Counted from the stretch's first letter, positions 17,267-26,710 are shown. The stretch is DNA of 64,000 nt from Microbulbifer sp. THAF38 (GCF_009363535.1 NZ_CP045369.1:3979001-4043000), one strand, 5' to 3'. Translations and numbers: made by a program. The notes: generated by a model not told the origin, from the letters alone.

Positions 17267-19015
17267 ATGACAAAACCTCCGCGGTGCGGCTCGGTTTCGC
17301 GCCGCACCTTTGTAACCGGAATCGGCGCCGGCATGGCCCTGCTGGGCCTGCCCGGCTTCCCTAACCCCGCCAGGGCGCGAGTACCCCCTCCCACGACTTT
17401 AACTGGCGAGAATTTCTCCCTGCAGGTAGACCAAAGGGCAGTTAACCTAACCGGGCAACCTCGCAACGCAATTTCAGTTAACGGCTCTATTCCCGGCCCA
17501 ATCCTGCACTGGCGCGAGGGGCAAACAGTCACTCTCAACGTTCTCAATCAGTTAGATAAAAACACTTCGATTCACTGGTATGGCATCAGGGTGCCCAACC
17601 CGATGAATGGTGTACCAGGGCTCAATTTCTCCGGTATTAGGCCCGGGGAAAATTTTCGATACCGCTTTAAAGTCAAACAAAGCGGAACTTACTGGTATCA
17701 CAGTCACTCCGGCTTCCAGAGGCAGCAGGGACTCTACGGAGCTATCGTCATCGATCCCGCTGGGGGGGACCCGGTGACCTATGACCGGGACTATGTAGTG
17801 TTGCTCTCCGATTGGAGCGATGAATCTCCCCAGCAGATTTATTCAAACCTTAAGAAAGATGGCCACTATTACAATCGGCGCCGCCACCGCACCACCACAG
17901 ATCTCTGGCGGGATGTACGCGCAAAAGGCATAGAGCAAACCTGGCGTGAACGACACCCATGGAACTTCGCAGGCATGTCTGATCGAGATGTGTCTGATGT
18001 CACAGGCTACACCTACAGCTACCTGATCAATGGACAAACTCCGGAAGACAATTGGACTGCCCTTTTTGCCCCCGGTGAGATAGTACGGCTGCGTTTTATC
18101 AACGCCTCTGCCATGACAATCTTCGACCTACGCATTCCCGATCTGGATATGACCGTGGTGAGTGCTGACGGCCAGAATATTCAGCCGGTGAGAGTGGATG
18201 AATTCCGCCTAGGTACTGGGGAAACCTACGATGTGGTGGTTAAGCCCAGTGGGGACAGAGCCTACACCCTTTTTGCCCAGGCGATTGATCGCGGCGGTTA
18301 CGCTCGCGGTACCTTAACGCCCGCTCAGAATCTCTCTGCCGAAGTTCCCCCCATGGACCCAATCCCAATACTCGATAAACGCGATATGGGATTCATTCGT
18401 GCCGGTGGTGCTAGAGCTGCTGATAGACAGCCCACTGCAGAAGAACAAAATGCCAAACTGGCCCCCGCCGGCCTGGGGAGCAATAGCCCCATCGTCCACC
18501 AGCCAACAGAAAAAGGCCATGGCGTAGCCCTACGCGCGCGCGCGCCTCAAAATGGAGTGGATGACCCCGGTGTTGGACTGCGTGAACATCAGCAACGCCA
18601 CAACCGCCGCATCCTAACCTACAAGGATCTTCGCAGCCTCACACCATCATTAGATCGGCGCCAACCGCAGCGAGAACTACAACTACATCTCACCGGTAAT
18701 CCAGCTCGTTACCTATGGTCCATTGACGGTGTTAAATATAAAAACGCCACACCAATATTATTGGCTTATGGCGAGCGTCTACGAATCACTCTGGTGAACG
18801 ACACCCTACTCACCCAGCCCATGCACCTGCACGGTTTATGGAGTGAGCTGGAAACTGGTGACGGGGAGTATCTGCCACGCAAGCACACGGTAATGGTACA
18901 GCCCGGTGCCAAAATCAGTTACTTGGTAAATGCCGATAACCGGGGGCGCTGGGCATTACACTGCCAAATGCTTTATCGCACATACGGTATTTTCCGTGAG
19001 GTGCGCGTGGTATGA
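17267..19015 (+). CDS. copA: CopA-like multicopper oxidase with degenerate copper sites
   Basis: A 582-residue CopA/PcoA-family protein with a Tat signal (SRRTFVTGIGAGMALLG). Three cupredoxin domains align over the whole length, but the copper motifs are damaged. HWHG is HWYG (His103, Tyr105). The HSH motif is intact (145 and 147). HPxHLHG is QPMHLHG (Gln517, His520, His522). HCH-x3-H-x4-M is HCQMLYRTYGIF (His565, Cys566, Gln567, Arg571, Phe576). The type 1 site keeps only its Cys and two type 3 His are lost. The Met/His-rich loop usual in CopA is also missing (about 380-440). The protein is unlikely to work as an oxidase; a structural or copper-binding role is possible. Confidence 0.88.
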   Translation: MTKPPRCGSVSRRTFVTGIGAGMALLGLPGFPNPARARVPPPTTLTGENFSLQVDQRAVNLTGQPRNAISVNGSIPGPILHWREGQTVTLNVLNQLDKNTSIHWYGIRVPNPMNGVPGLNFSGIRPGENFRYRFKVKQSGTYWYHSHSGFQRQQGLYGAIVIDPAGGDPVTYDRDYVVLLSDWSDESPQQIYSNLKKDGHYYNRRRHRTTTDLWRDVRAKGIEQTWRERHPWNFAGMSDRDVSDVTGYTYSYLINGQTPEDNWTALFAPGEIVRLRFINASAMTIFDLRIPDLDMTVVSADGQNIQPVRVDEFRLGTGETYDVVVKPSGDRAYTLFAQAIDRGGYARGTLTPAQNLSAEVPPMDPIPILDKRDMGFIRAGGARAADRQPTAEEQNAKLAPAGLGSNSPIVHQPTEKGHGVALRARAPQNGVDDPGVGLREHQQRHNRRILTYKDLRSLTPSLDRRQPQRELQLHLTGNPARYLWSIDGVKYKNATPILLAYGERLRITLVNDTLLTQPMHLHGLWSELETGDGEYLPRKHTVMVQPGAKISYLVNADNRGRWALHCQMLYRTYGIFREVRVV

Positions 19016-19806
19016 AGCGCACTCCCCATACCAAAGCGACAGTAATAATCGTTGTTACCCTGTGCTTGCAACTGGGTGTTCAAGCAGCTAAAGCGCAAAA
19101 TCAGCAAGACCAGCATCACAGCTTCCAATCCCGCTCAGAAGGCTCAGTCGCTGGAGAGGACCATGGTATGGTCGGGGAAGGGGACAAGCCAGTAGCCAAA
19201 CTCAGCCTTGATCAATTCGAACGACGCGGCATGAACGGCGCGGCAATCGAAGGTGATTTCAGTTATGGAGATGACGTCAATAAAGTAGTGCTGGAAGTAG
19301 ACTTTGAGCGGGGAGGCGGAGAAACAGAAAAAAATGAGCGATGGCTGGTCTACAGCCGATCCATTTCCAAAGATTGGAATTTCCTCGCCGGCTTCCGACA
19401 CGACCTGCAGCGGGAAACGACCAGCCGCAATTGGCTGGCGATTGGGCTGGCTGGAGAAACCCCTTATTCATTAGAAATGGATGCAGTGCTATTTCTGGCA
19501 AGGAACGGCAGTACAGCTTTTCGCCTGGAAGGGGAATATGATGCAAAGCTCGCAGAAAAAGTGAGCCTTGTTCCGCGGCTGGAGCTGAATTTCTTTGGCC
19601 AAAATGATGAAATCGCTGGCAGTGGCAGTGGTTTGTCTCAAATAGAAACAGGCTTGCGGCTACTCTATGAAATTCACCCAAAATTCTCCCCCTATATTGG
19701 CGTTCACCATGAACGAGTCGTGGGCAATGCCGCAGATTTTGCCCGCGAAGAAGGGGAAAAGGTCTATAGCACCGTGTGGGTGATTGGTTTTCGCGTCTGG
19801 TTTTAG
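19012..19806 (+). CDS. copB: Copper resistance protein CopB, first copy
   Basis: A 264-residue outer-membrane protein of the CopB family. A signal peptide (VIIVVTLCLQLGVQAAKA) is followed by a short linker and the beta-barrel domain (KLSLDQFERRG, WNFLAGFRHDL, GETPYSLEMDA, PYIGVHHERVVG, terminal VIGFRVWF with a C-terminal Phe). CopB normally has a long Met/His-rich N-terminal metal-binding segment; here only a few His remain (DQHH, EDHGM). Its ATG overlaps the copA stop (ATGA), so the two are translationally coupled. A diverged second copy lies 290 bases downstream. Confidence 0.88.
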   Translation: MKRTPHTKATVIIVVTLCLQLGVQAAKAQNQQDQHHSFQSRSEGSVAGEDHGMVGEGDKPVAKLSLDQFERRGMNGAAIEGDFSYGDDVNKVVLEVDFERGGGETEKNERWLVYSRSISKDWNFLAGFRHDLQRETTSRNWLAIGLAGETPYSLEMDAVLFLARNGSTAFRLEGEYDAKLAEKVSLVPRLELNFFGQNDEIAGSGSGLSQIETGLRLLYEIHPKFSPYIGVHHERVVGNAADFAREEGEKVYSTVWVIGFRVWF

Positions 19807-20095
19807 CCGCCTACGCTATAAAAAGATCTGTTTATAACTGACTAACCGTCAAGTAGATGCAGCAGGAAACCAGGATTCACTTGGCTTACAGTTGTAATTC
19901 ATACTTTTTTATAGAATTTATGAAAAGAGGGACTTTATCGATATTTAAAGGTTAGAAAGGCAATGTATTTATACTGGAATATATTACTTACAAAAACAAA
20001 CTCTTAGCTTGATAAAATGGCGTAATACAGAGACAGCCTCTCATAAACGTATGAAATTATTACATCAGAGAAACAGGGCCTAAAAAGGACAAAAG

Positions 20096-21007
20096 GTGTC
20101 TTATATAAACCCTATAGTTCTACTCAACATACACTCACTATATCTACAGAAAGATTTCTATTCATTGAACATCATAGGTTTTACCAAGCCGATATGGGAT
20201 AAGCGGGAATCCAGACGAGAGGCAAGTAAAATTCTTCTGCGTAAAGTTTTGATAGCTCCAGCGATGATGTTTTCCCTACTTATCGGGATGCTGGCTATAG
20301 AAGGACAATCCCAGGAGGATTTACATCATGGCCTTCAGTATCACTCCACATCTGGAGTTAATAATGATGCAACCCTAATAGAAGACAAACCCATCGCCAA
20401 GCTCAGCCTTGATCAATTTGAGTTACAAGGTAATAACGGAGCCACCATTGAGGGGGACATCAGCTATGGTACAGACAAAAGCAAACTATCCGCAGAAGTA
20501 GACTACGAGCGCTCCAACGGAGAGACAGAGGAGAATGAACTATGGGGCATTTACAGCCACTCAGTTTCTGCTAATTGGAATATTCTCGCAGGAATTCGTC
20601 ATGATTTTTACCTGGAGAATACCAGCCGCAATTGGTTTGCAATTGGTATTATTGGCGAGACCCCCTATTCATTTGAGATGGACGCGGTATTTTTCCTTGG
20701 CAGAAGCGGCAGCACTGCCCTTCGTATAGAAGGGGTTTATACATTTAAACTCTCAGAAAAATTCAGTTTAGCGCCTCGTGCGGAATTTGATTTCTTTGGG
20801 CAAAATGACAGAAGCGCAGACGGAGGATCTGGTCTATCTGAAATAGAAATTGGCATACGTTTACGATATGAACTTCATCCGAAATTCTCTCCTTATATTG
20901 GCATACATCAATATCGCAATATCGGAAAAACTGCAGACTTTGAACGCGAAGAGGGAGAAAAAGTATACGATACCGTGTGGGTTCTGGGATTTCGAGCTTG
21001 GTTATAA
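20096..21007 (+). CDS. Copper resistance protein CopB, second copy
   Basis: A second CopB-type barrel of about 230 residues, clearly homologous to the first along its whole length (KLSLDQFE, GETPYSFEMDAV, FFGQND, HPKFSPYIGIH, VLGFRAWL). The N-terminus is uncertain. The frame opens with a GTG at 20096 and encodes about 45 residues of non-CopB sequence before a probable signal peptide (RKVLIAPAMMFSLLIGMLA), and no good Shine-Dalgarno lies before an ATG, so the true start may be a rare codon near 20231-20252. Base composition is lower in G+C than in the first copy. Confidence 0.75.
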   Translation: MSYINPIVLLNIHSLYLQKDFYSLNIIGFTKPIWDKRESRREASKILLRKVLIAPAMMFSLLIGMLAIEGQSQEDLHHGLQYHSTSGVNNDATLIEDKPIAKLSLDQFELQGNNGATIEGDISYGTDKSKLSAEVDYERSNGETEENELWGIYSHSVSANWNILAGIRHDFYLENTSRNWFAIGIIGETPYSFEMDAVFFLGRSGSTALRIEGVYTFKLSEKFSLAPRAEFDFFGQNDRSADGGSGLSEIEIGIRLRYELHPKFSPYIGIHQYRNIGKTADFEREEGEKVYDTVWVLGFRAWL

Positions 21008-21177
21008 ACCAAAGATAATTACCCCTTAGCTAACATTGGTACTATTAAAATAGCGGCACCTCTGAAAATTTACCATTTTCATCCTCTGAATCTTAAATAT
21101 TTATGTTCCCAACATCAAACAGAGTGGCAAGAATAATTCGCAGAGGTGCAAAAAAGGTCAGTCAAGCAGCTAAAACG

Positions 21178-22017
21178 TTAATCTTCTTTAAATATTTTCC
21201 TAATTCCGAAATTATAACCAACCACTGGAACCGTTAGGTGATTCTCTCCCTTAAATACCTTTTTCGACAATTTAAGGCTAGGATAATTGCGCGACTCCAA
21301 CCTGCGCACAAGTTGTTTCATGTCCTTCACCATAAACCCCTCTTCCTTACCGACAAACATGAATATATGCTTATTCATATCTGCATTATATTCCGCATAA
21401 TGTCGTTCCTTGGCAAGAATTACTTTATCATCCCACCAGACACTAGGGCTTGCTATGATGTAACGATGAAAACTATCTGGCTGAGTAAACAAAGTATGAA
21501 GAGCAAACAATCCCCCTAAAGAATGTCCCATAAAGGTCTGATCCTGTTGATCTGCAGGGAACGTATTGTTAATAAAGGGCTTTAACTCTTCGTTAATAAA
21601 CTCAAGAAACTGATTCGCACCACCCCCCTGAATTTCCCCATCCATCTCCACAGCAGTTGGCGTCAAATCGAGACGCCGCAACTTCCCCAAACTATCATCA
21701 ACATAATCGATACCGACAAAAATAAAAGCCGGAATCTTTCCTGTTGCACTCTGCTTGAAGAAATTTGGAGCCATCATTGGAAAATCGAGATAACCATCCA
21801 GCATATAAACAACTGGATATTGAACGGTATCGTTCTTGGGATCGTACTCTTTAGGCAATAGCACATCAATTTGGTATTGACGCGCCAAGAGGTCTGACTG
21901 GTAATAAAAAGACAATATTTCGCCACGAGTAAAAGAGACTGGCTCAGCAGTCCCTGCAGACACCGACCCCACGGAAACGACAAGCACAAAAAAAATCGTT
22001 GACAATAATAATCGCAT
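21178..22017 (-). CDS. Exported alpha/beta hydrolase, esterase D/enterochelin-esterase type
   Basis: A 279-residue hydrolase with a signal peptide (MRLLLSTIFFVLVVSVGSVSA). It follows the esterase PF00756 pattern: YPVVYMLDGYLDF, FVGIDY, the nucleophile Ser166 in GHSLGG, and the catalytic His260 in GENH. Relatives include Fes/IroE-type siderophore esterases and S-formylglutathione hydrolases. With a signal peptide and no siderophore genes nearby, the substrate remains open. The ATG follows AGGGAAAG. The gene is convergent with the second copB. Confidence 0.82.
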   Translation of the reverse strand: MRLLLSTIFFVLVVSVGSVSAGTAEPVSFTRGEILSFYYQSDLLARQYQIDVLLPKEYDPKNDTVQYPVVYMLDGYLDFPMMAPNFFKQSATGKIPAFIFVGIDYVDDSLGKLRRLDLTPTAVEMDGEIQGGGANQFLEFINEELKPFINNTFPADQQDQTFMGHSLGGLFALHTLFTQPDSFHRYIIASPSVWWDDKVILAKERHYAEYNADMNKHIFMFVGKEEGFMVKDMKQLVRRLESRNYPSLKLSKKVFKGENHLTVPVVGYNFGIRKIFKED

Positions 22018-22570
22018 AAACTTTCCCTAGCTGAATAAAATTACTATCACCAATGCAATCAGTGACACCCCACTTTTAATTCAACGCAAACCATAATGTC
22101 AACTCAGACACGAAAACTAATAGCCAAGCAAAAAAATAAGTAAAGAAGCGTATTTATTTAAAAATAAAAATCTCCACGAGAGTAGCTTTTCATAGCTTTA
22201 AGCAAAGCCAAACCAACACAAAATCCTGCAATCTTGCAAAAAAAGACAGAACCCCACCTTTTAAGACAACTTACTTAGGATCCACTCTAATCTTTACCCT
22301 ATGCGTTGAATATGACGACAGGCTCGCCCCCTAAATAGCCTAAATCCAACTTTCAAAGTGACTGTTATTAGCCGCAATAAAATATTGAGCGATCATTTTA
22401 AACCTGGGTATTTAGACAACCTTTACTAACTAAAACGTAGAAATACCATTCAAAGGTATACCAGTATTCTGCTCCCCCAGAGTCAGCAGGAATATATTCC
22501 TCCCAGATTATCAATATGGGCCACAGCAGGGTCCAAGTGGATAATTCAGCTCTAGTAAAATAGCGAAATT
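22018..22570. other. Intergenic region without a gene
   Basis: About 550 bases of A+T-rich sequence between two leftward genes, the esterase and the SDR. No gene, RNA or strong terminator was recognised. It should carry the esterase promoter. Confidence 0.5.
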
Positions 22571-23365
22571 TTATGTCTTTTCATTACTTACAATACGCTT
22601 AAATACTTTCCCCGATAGACGCAGCAGTTGCGCTCGACTCAGAAGTCGAGAAAGTAAAACCAGTGCCCACTTTTGCTTACCTGACAATACATAACTTTTT
22701 TGAGACAAGAATCCTTCTAACCCTACTTGAGCGACATACTCGGCAGTTTCGTAGATACTTTCATCCACCATGACTTGATTATTCGCCACCTCGGCAAAAT
22801 TTGTCTTGGTCCCACCGGGGCAAAGGCAGGTTACTGTTACACCGGTTCCTTGTAGTTCATTGTGCAGAGCTTCCGAAAAATTCAGTACGTAACTTTTGGA
22901 TGCAGAGTAGACTCCAGCATAAGGTACCGGCATCAGGGCTGCTCCAGAGGCAACATTAATGATACCTCCTGTTTTTTTGAGCCTCATCTCTGGTAGATAT
23001 AAGTAACACAGCTCTGTAAGGGTATTAATATTGAGTTGCAACATATCCCTATAGGTGTCAAGGGTGAAGCTTTCAAAGCTTCCCCACTTGCCAAAACCTG
23101 CGTTATTAATGAGAATGTCAACTTCAACACCCATCTCTTTAGTTTTATCAAAGAGCTTTTGCGCAGATCCTTCCACGCTTAAATCCATAGGAATAGAGCT
23201 TGTATCTACTGGGTATATTTCATTAATTTTTGTTGCGATATTCGATAAAGAGTCTTCAGATCGAGCAACCAAAATTAGGTTTGCACCCCTTTTAGCACAT
23301 TCATACGCAAATGCTTCCCCGATTCCCGAAGAAGCTCCCGTAACTAATACAGTTTTTGATTTCAT
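22571..23365 (-). CDS. SDR family oxidoreductase
   Basis: A 264-residue classical short-chain dehydrogenase/reductase. The nucleotide-binding glycine motif GASSGIGE is at 10-17, NNAG at 87-90, and the catalytic Ser140, Tyr153 and Lys157 (YSASK) are all present. It resembles the DltE/YqjQ-like clade of NADP-dependent reductases (DxxxNxNxxxxL helix, then MPVPYAGVYSASK). The substrate is unknown. An eroded SDR N-terminus lies directly upstream (23394-23530), which suggests an earlier tandem pair. Confidence 0.85.
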   Translation of the reverse strand: MKSKTVLVTGASSGIGEAFAYECAKRGANLILVARSEDSLSNIATKINEIYPVDTSSIPMDLSVEGSAQKLFDKTKEMGVEVDILINNAGFGKWGSFESFTLDTYRDMLQLNINTLTELCYLYLPEMRLKKTGGIINVASGAALMPVPYAGVYSASKSYVLNFSEALHNELQGTGVTVTCLCPGGTKTNFAEVANNQVMVDESIYETAEYVAQVGLEGFLSQKSYVLSGKQKWALVLLSRLLSRAQLLRLSGKVFKRIVSNEKT

Positions 23366-23393
23366 TTACTACTATCCCAATACAACTCAAATC

Positions 23394-23530
23394 CTATTTA
23401 TTTAGGTCGCCCATTCGATCCCAACATCGGGCAGGTGTGTAGACAATAAATCCTTTATAGCCAGTGCTCAGGCAGAGCCCTTGCCCATAACCCACGAAGC
23501 TCCGGTTATCAATATAAATTGTTTATCCAT
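23394..23530 (-). pseudogene. Frameshifted remnant of a short-chain dehydrogenase
   Basis: From an ATG at 23530 the minus strand reads MDKQFILITGASWVMGKGSA and stops. In another frame it continues GYKGFIVYTPARCWDRMGDL before a stop at 23394. Together these follow the N-terminus of an SDR: LITGASSGxGK, then GYxVYxxARRxxxMxDL. About 45 codons of the family survive, with a frameshift after about codon 20. It is not the start of the adjacent intact SDR, which has its own. Confidence 0.6.
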
Positions 23531-23576
23531 CAGCATTTCCCTCGAAAGATACTCAACTGAATTGGCAAGACCGTCT

Positions 23577-24653
23577 TTATGGTTGAGTAGCCAGCTCAAC
23601 CTGTCCCTCTACAGTAAACTTCCTCCACCAGGCCTGTGTCGGGGCGGGCGTACGCACATTCACCGGAGCACCGATAACAGGTGAAAGAACTGTTGCCCCA
23701 TGAGCTTCTGCGGCCACTAACGCGCGCTCTAGAGGTTCAAACCAGTCGTGCAGGGCAAGATCAAAAGTACTGTTGTGGATAGGAACCATGGCACGGCCAC
23801 GCAAATCCAAATGAGCCTGCACACTCTCCTCCGGTAACATATGGACTTCACTCCACAGATCATTGTAAGCACCGGTTTCTATCAGGGTCAGATCAAAGGG
23901 TCCGAAGCGCTCACCAATTTCCCGAAAGCCACCGAAATAACCACTATCACCGCTAAAGAAGATTCGTGCCTCGCGTCCTGTAATTACCCAGCTGGCCCAC
24001 AAGGTTCTATCCCTATCAGTAAGGCCGCGCCCGGAAAAGTGTTGCGCCGGAGTGGCCGTCAATTGCAGACTGCCTAGTGAAAAGGACTGCCACCAGGCCA
24101 ATTCGATAATCTTGCTTGAAGCGACTCCCCACTTCCGCAAGTAATCGCCCACCCCTGTAGGGACAACAAAGCGTTCAACTTTCTTATCCAGGGTGCGCAC
24201 GCTGGTTTTATCCAGGTGATCGTAGTGATCATGACTGATTACTACGGCTTTTAACGCCGGCAGATCTTGCAGAGACAAAGGTAGCTGGTGGAAACGTTTC
24301 GGCCCAATCCACTGTACTGGTGAAGCCCTTACGCTGAACACTGGGTCAGTAAGTACATACTCTCCATCAAGATGGATCAAAACGGATGAGTGCCCCAGGC
24401 GATAGATCGTGGGCTGACCCTCATTGCTTGTGAGTACTTCCTTTGTGATCGACTGCAGCGGAAGAGGTGCTCTTGGTACCGGTGCCACTCTCTCAGCACG
24501 AGCATAGGCAGCAATGATGTCCACCATCTTACCCAGCCCCGCTCTATAGTCGATCTCCGTGTTTTGAAACTTTTGCGGCTGTGTAGCACAGCTATTAAAC
24601 AGACCAACGGACATAACTATCACTCCTAGTAATAACCACCAGCGCTTCTTCAT
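23577..24653 (-). CDS. Metallo-beta-lactamase-fold hydrolase, probable lipoprotein
   Basis: A 358-residue protein from the ATG at 24653. A hydrophobic signal ends in FNSC, a plausible though imperfect lipobox with Cys22. The NAPE-PLD/UlaG-like metallo-hydrolase core shows SHDHYDH at 140-146, FSGDSGYFG, and VPIHNSTFDLALH. Such proteins hydrolyse phosphodiesters or lactones; the substrate here is unknown. The gene is divergent from a TetR-type regulator with only 138 bases between them, so the regulator probably controls it. Confidence 0.8.
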   Translation of the reverse strand: MKKRWWLLLGVIVMSVGLFNSCATQPQKFQNTEIDYRAGLGKMVDIIAAYARAERVAPVPRAPLPLQSITKEVLTSNEGQPTIYRLGHSSVLIHLDGEYVLTDPVFSVRASPVQWIGPKRFHQLPLSLQDLPALKAVVISHDHYDHLDKTSVRTLDKKVERFVVPTGVGDYLRKWGVASSKIIELAWWQSFSLGSLQLTATPAQHFSGRGLTDRDRTLWASWVITGREARIFFSGDSGYFGGFREIGERFGPFDLTLIETGAYNDLWSEVHMLPEESVQAHLDLRGRAMVPIHNSTFDLALHDWFEPLERALVAAEAHGATVLSPVIGAPVNVRTPAPTQAWWRKFTVEGQVELATQP

Positions 24654-24791
24654 AGATGCCACCAAGTAAACTATACAGTGCAGTTTAATTACGGAAGAGA
24701 CAGAAGTAAACCAACTAGTGTAAAATTAATCGAAAAGTGTAATTCCCCGCCAGGCAGATCTACTGGTGCAAACAGAGATACCGAGAGTCAC

Positions 24792-25403
24792 ATGAGTGGA
24801 AAGAAGCCGACTAGAAGCGAACTAAAGCGCCAGGCTATTATTGATGCCGCTAAACAGGCCTTTCAGGAACTCGGCGTTCAGGGGACCAGCATGGATGAAC
24901 TGGCAGCCCGAGCCCAAGTGTCCAAGCGCACGGTATATAACCACTTTGCCAGTAAAGAAGCGCTGGTGATGTTTTTGATTGGCGAGCTCTGGCAGCAGGC
25001 AACCCAGTCTCCCGGCTGTGATTACAACCCCGACAGCGACCTGCATGCGCAGCTTCTCACGCTATTGGAGCTGGAAATTAAAACCATCTGTAACCCGCAG
25101 TATATTGAACTAAATCGCATGGCCTTCGACTACTTCTTCCACCAGCCGGAAGCCCTGCGTCAGGAAATGGAAAAATACAAAGCCCATGAAACCGGTGTAC
25201 AGCGCTGGATTAAAGCTGCCGCAGCCGATGGCCGGCTGAAGCCACTGGACCCAGAAATCGCCAGTGGGCAGATACACAATTTAATTAAGGGAAGCTGTTT
25301 TTGGCCACAGATGTTGCAACTTTCCGACCCGCCTAGCTCAACCGAACAAGCCGCACTGGCGGAGCGTACTGCGGGGATGTTTTTGAGTCATTATCAGGTT
25401 TAA
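24792..25403 (+). CDS. TetR family transcriptional regulator
   Basis: A 203-residue TetR-type repressor from the ATG at 24792. The helix-turn-helix region spans about 10-60 (AIIDAAKQAFQELG, MDELAARAQVSKRTVYNHFASKEAL). The remainder is the helical ligand-binding domain, similar to the AefR-like C-terminal type. An upstream open stretch from 24678 was excluded because the conserved domain starts later. It is divergent from the metallo-hydrolase gene. After the stop, CCTGATTG (25407-25414) and CAATCAGG (25429-25436) form a perfect 8-bp inverted repeat that may be a weak terminator. Confidence 0.85.
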   Translation: MSGKKPTRSELKRQAIIDAAKQAFQELGVQGTSMDELAARAQVSKRTVYNHFASKEALVMFLIGELWQQATQSPGCDYNPDSDLHAQLLTLLELEIKTICNPQYIELNRMAFDYFFHQPEALRQEMEKYKAHETGVQRWIKAAAADGRLKPLDPEIASGQIHNLIKGSCFWPQMLQLSDPPSSTEQAALAERTAGMFLSHYQV

Positions 25404-25505
25404 TACCCTGATTGGCAGCTCTAAATAGCAATCAGGATTCCTTAGGAAACTCAACTGCAAAAGTGAATCAGGCATGTCAATATCGTATCAATGTTCCTTT
25501 AGGCT

Positions 25506-25523
25506 ATTAAGCCTTGGCTTAAT
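25506..25523. promoter_or_regulatory. Palindrome before the GNAT gene
   Basis: ATTAAGCC-TT-GGCTTAAT is an 18-base perfect inverted repeat ending 21 bases upstream of the GNAT start. It could be an operator or a leader hairpin; no regulator is identified. Confidence 0.35.
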
Positions 25524-25544
25524 GGCTCAGGATATATACTGACA

Positions 25545-25991
25545 ATGATTAGAAGCTACACCCCAAACGACATAGAGACCATACTAAATATTTGGCTAAA
25601 CGCCTCCGTTAAGGCGCATAATTTTATCGCAGCTGACTTCTGGGATTCTCAAATAGATAATATGCGCAATATCTATATACCAAACTCAGAAACCTATATC
25701 TATGAAATACAATCAAAAATAACTGGCTTTTATTCTCTAGTTGACAATACTTTAGCCGCGCTCTTTGTAGATCCAGAATTTCAAGGCCAAGGTATTGGGA
25801 AACAGCTTTTAGAACACGCAAAATCACAGAGAAGCCCGTTAAATCTAACGGTTTACAAAGAGAATGTTAGCAGTTATCAGTTTTACCTATCTCAAGGCTT
25901 TCACCTACTGAAAGAGCAATCAGATAACCATACAGGACATATTGAGTGCTTGATGAGCACAAATATAAAAAACACTCATCCACATCCCTAA
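25545..25991 (+). CDS. GNAT family N-acetyltransferase
   Basis: A 148-residue acetyltransferase. The acetyl-CoA pyrophosphate loop QGQGIGK is at 80-86, after strand ALFVDPEF, and the C-terminal YQFYLSQGF motif is typical of the YjaB/putative-acetyltransferase branch. The substrate is unknown. Base composition is clearly more A+T-rich than that of the core genes, as for the following macro-domain gene, so the pair may have been acquired. Confidence 0.85.
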   Translation: MIRSYTPNDIETILNIWLNASVKAHNFIAADFWDSQIDNMRNIYIPNSETYIYEIQSKITGFYSLVDNTLAALFVDPEFQGQGIGKQLLEHAKSQRSPLNLTVYKENVSSYQFYLSQGFHLLKEQSDNHTGHIECLMSTNIKNTHPHP

Positions 25992-26014
25992 AATATAACT
26001 ATAAGTAGGAAACA

Positions 26015-26614
26015 ATGCTCCTCGCTAAGATCTATTTGATCGACAAATCAAAAGAGTTGGTTGAAGCTTGGCACCAGGTTTTTGGTGATATCGAGATTTT
26101 TGAAATTATTGAGGGCGATTTTTTCTCAAAACCTGCTGATGCAATGGTCAGCCCAGCAAACAGTTTTGGCATTATGGATGGGGGCCTCGACCTGCCGATT
26201 AGGAATGAATTAGGATTTGAGGTGGAAGATCGGTTACAAGAACGAATTAAATCTGATTTTCATGGTGAGCTACCCATTGGATCAGCAATAGTGATTCCGA
26301 CCTCAAATTCCAGGTGGCCCTACCTGATTTCCGCACCCACAATGCGTATTCCTGAAGATATATCAAATACTATGAATGCCTACCATGCTTTTAGGGCCAT
26401 TTTAAACTCAGTGCGACTATTTAATGAATCAACTCCCACACAGAGGATAAACTCAATAGTTTGCCCAGGCTTGGGCACTGGCATTGGAAACTTACCGGCA
26501 AGGCGTTGTGCTGGCCATATGCGAGCGGCCTATAATTACTTATCCAAGCCTCCTAGAATCCCTAGCTATAAAGAAATTCATGAGACCCACAGAAAACTGC
26601 AAATCACATATTAA
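26015..26614 (+). CDS. Macro domain-containing protein
   Basis: A 199-residue protein with one macro (ADP-ribose-binding) domain. The N-terminal phosphate-binding region reads SPANSFGIMDGGLD (about 46-59) and the second loop GLGTGIG is at 152-158. It resembles the phage-tail/Appr-1''-P-processing-like macro group more than classical MacroD enzymes. It may bind or remove ADP-ribose marks; activity cannot be inferred from sequence. The start follows AGGAAAC. It lies 23 bases after the GNAT gene on the same strand, so the two probably share a transcript. Confidence 0.82.
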   Translation: MLLAKIYLIDKSKELVEAWHQVFGDIEIFEIIEGDFFSKPADAMVSPANSFGIMDGGLDLPIRNELGFEVEDRLQERIKSDFHGELPIGSAIVIPTSNSRWPYLISAPTMRIPEDISNTMNAYHAFRAILNSVRLFNESTPTQRINSIVCPGLGTGIGNLPARRCAGHMRAAYNYLSKPPRIPSYKEIHETHRKLQITY

Positions 26615-26671
26615 ATAGGGCCAAAGCCCAATTGAAATAGCTCAACAGAAATAAAGCACAGCGTAAAATAC

Positions 26672-26696
26672 AAAAAGGCCCCTGGTGGGGCCTTGT
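26672..26696 (-). terminator. Intrinsic terminator of the LPMO gene
   Basis: On the minus strand AAGGCCCC-ACCA-GGGGCCTT is followed by TTTG, giving an 8-bp stem and a U-tract just after the LPMO stop. On the plus strand the hairpin may also end the macro-domain transcript. Confidence 0.82.
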
Positions 26697-26710
26697 TTGG
26701 TTAGTTGAAT

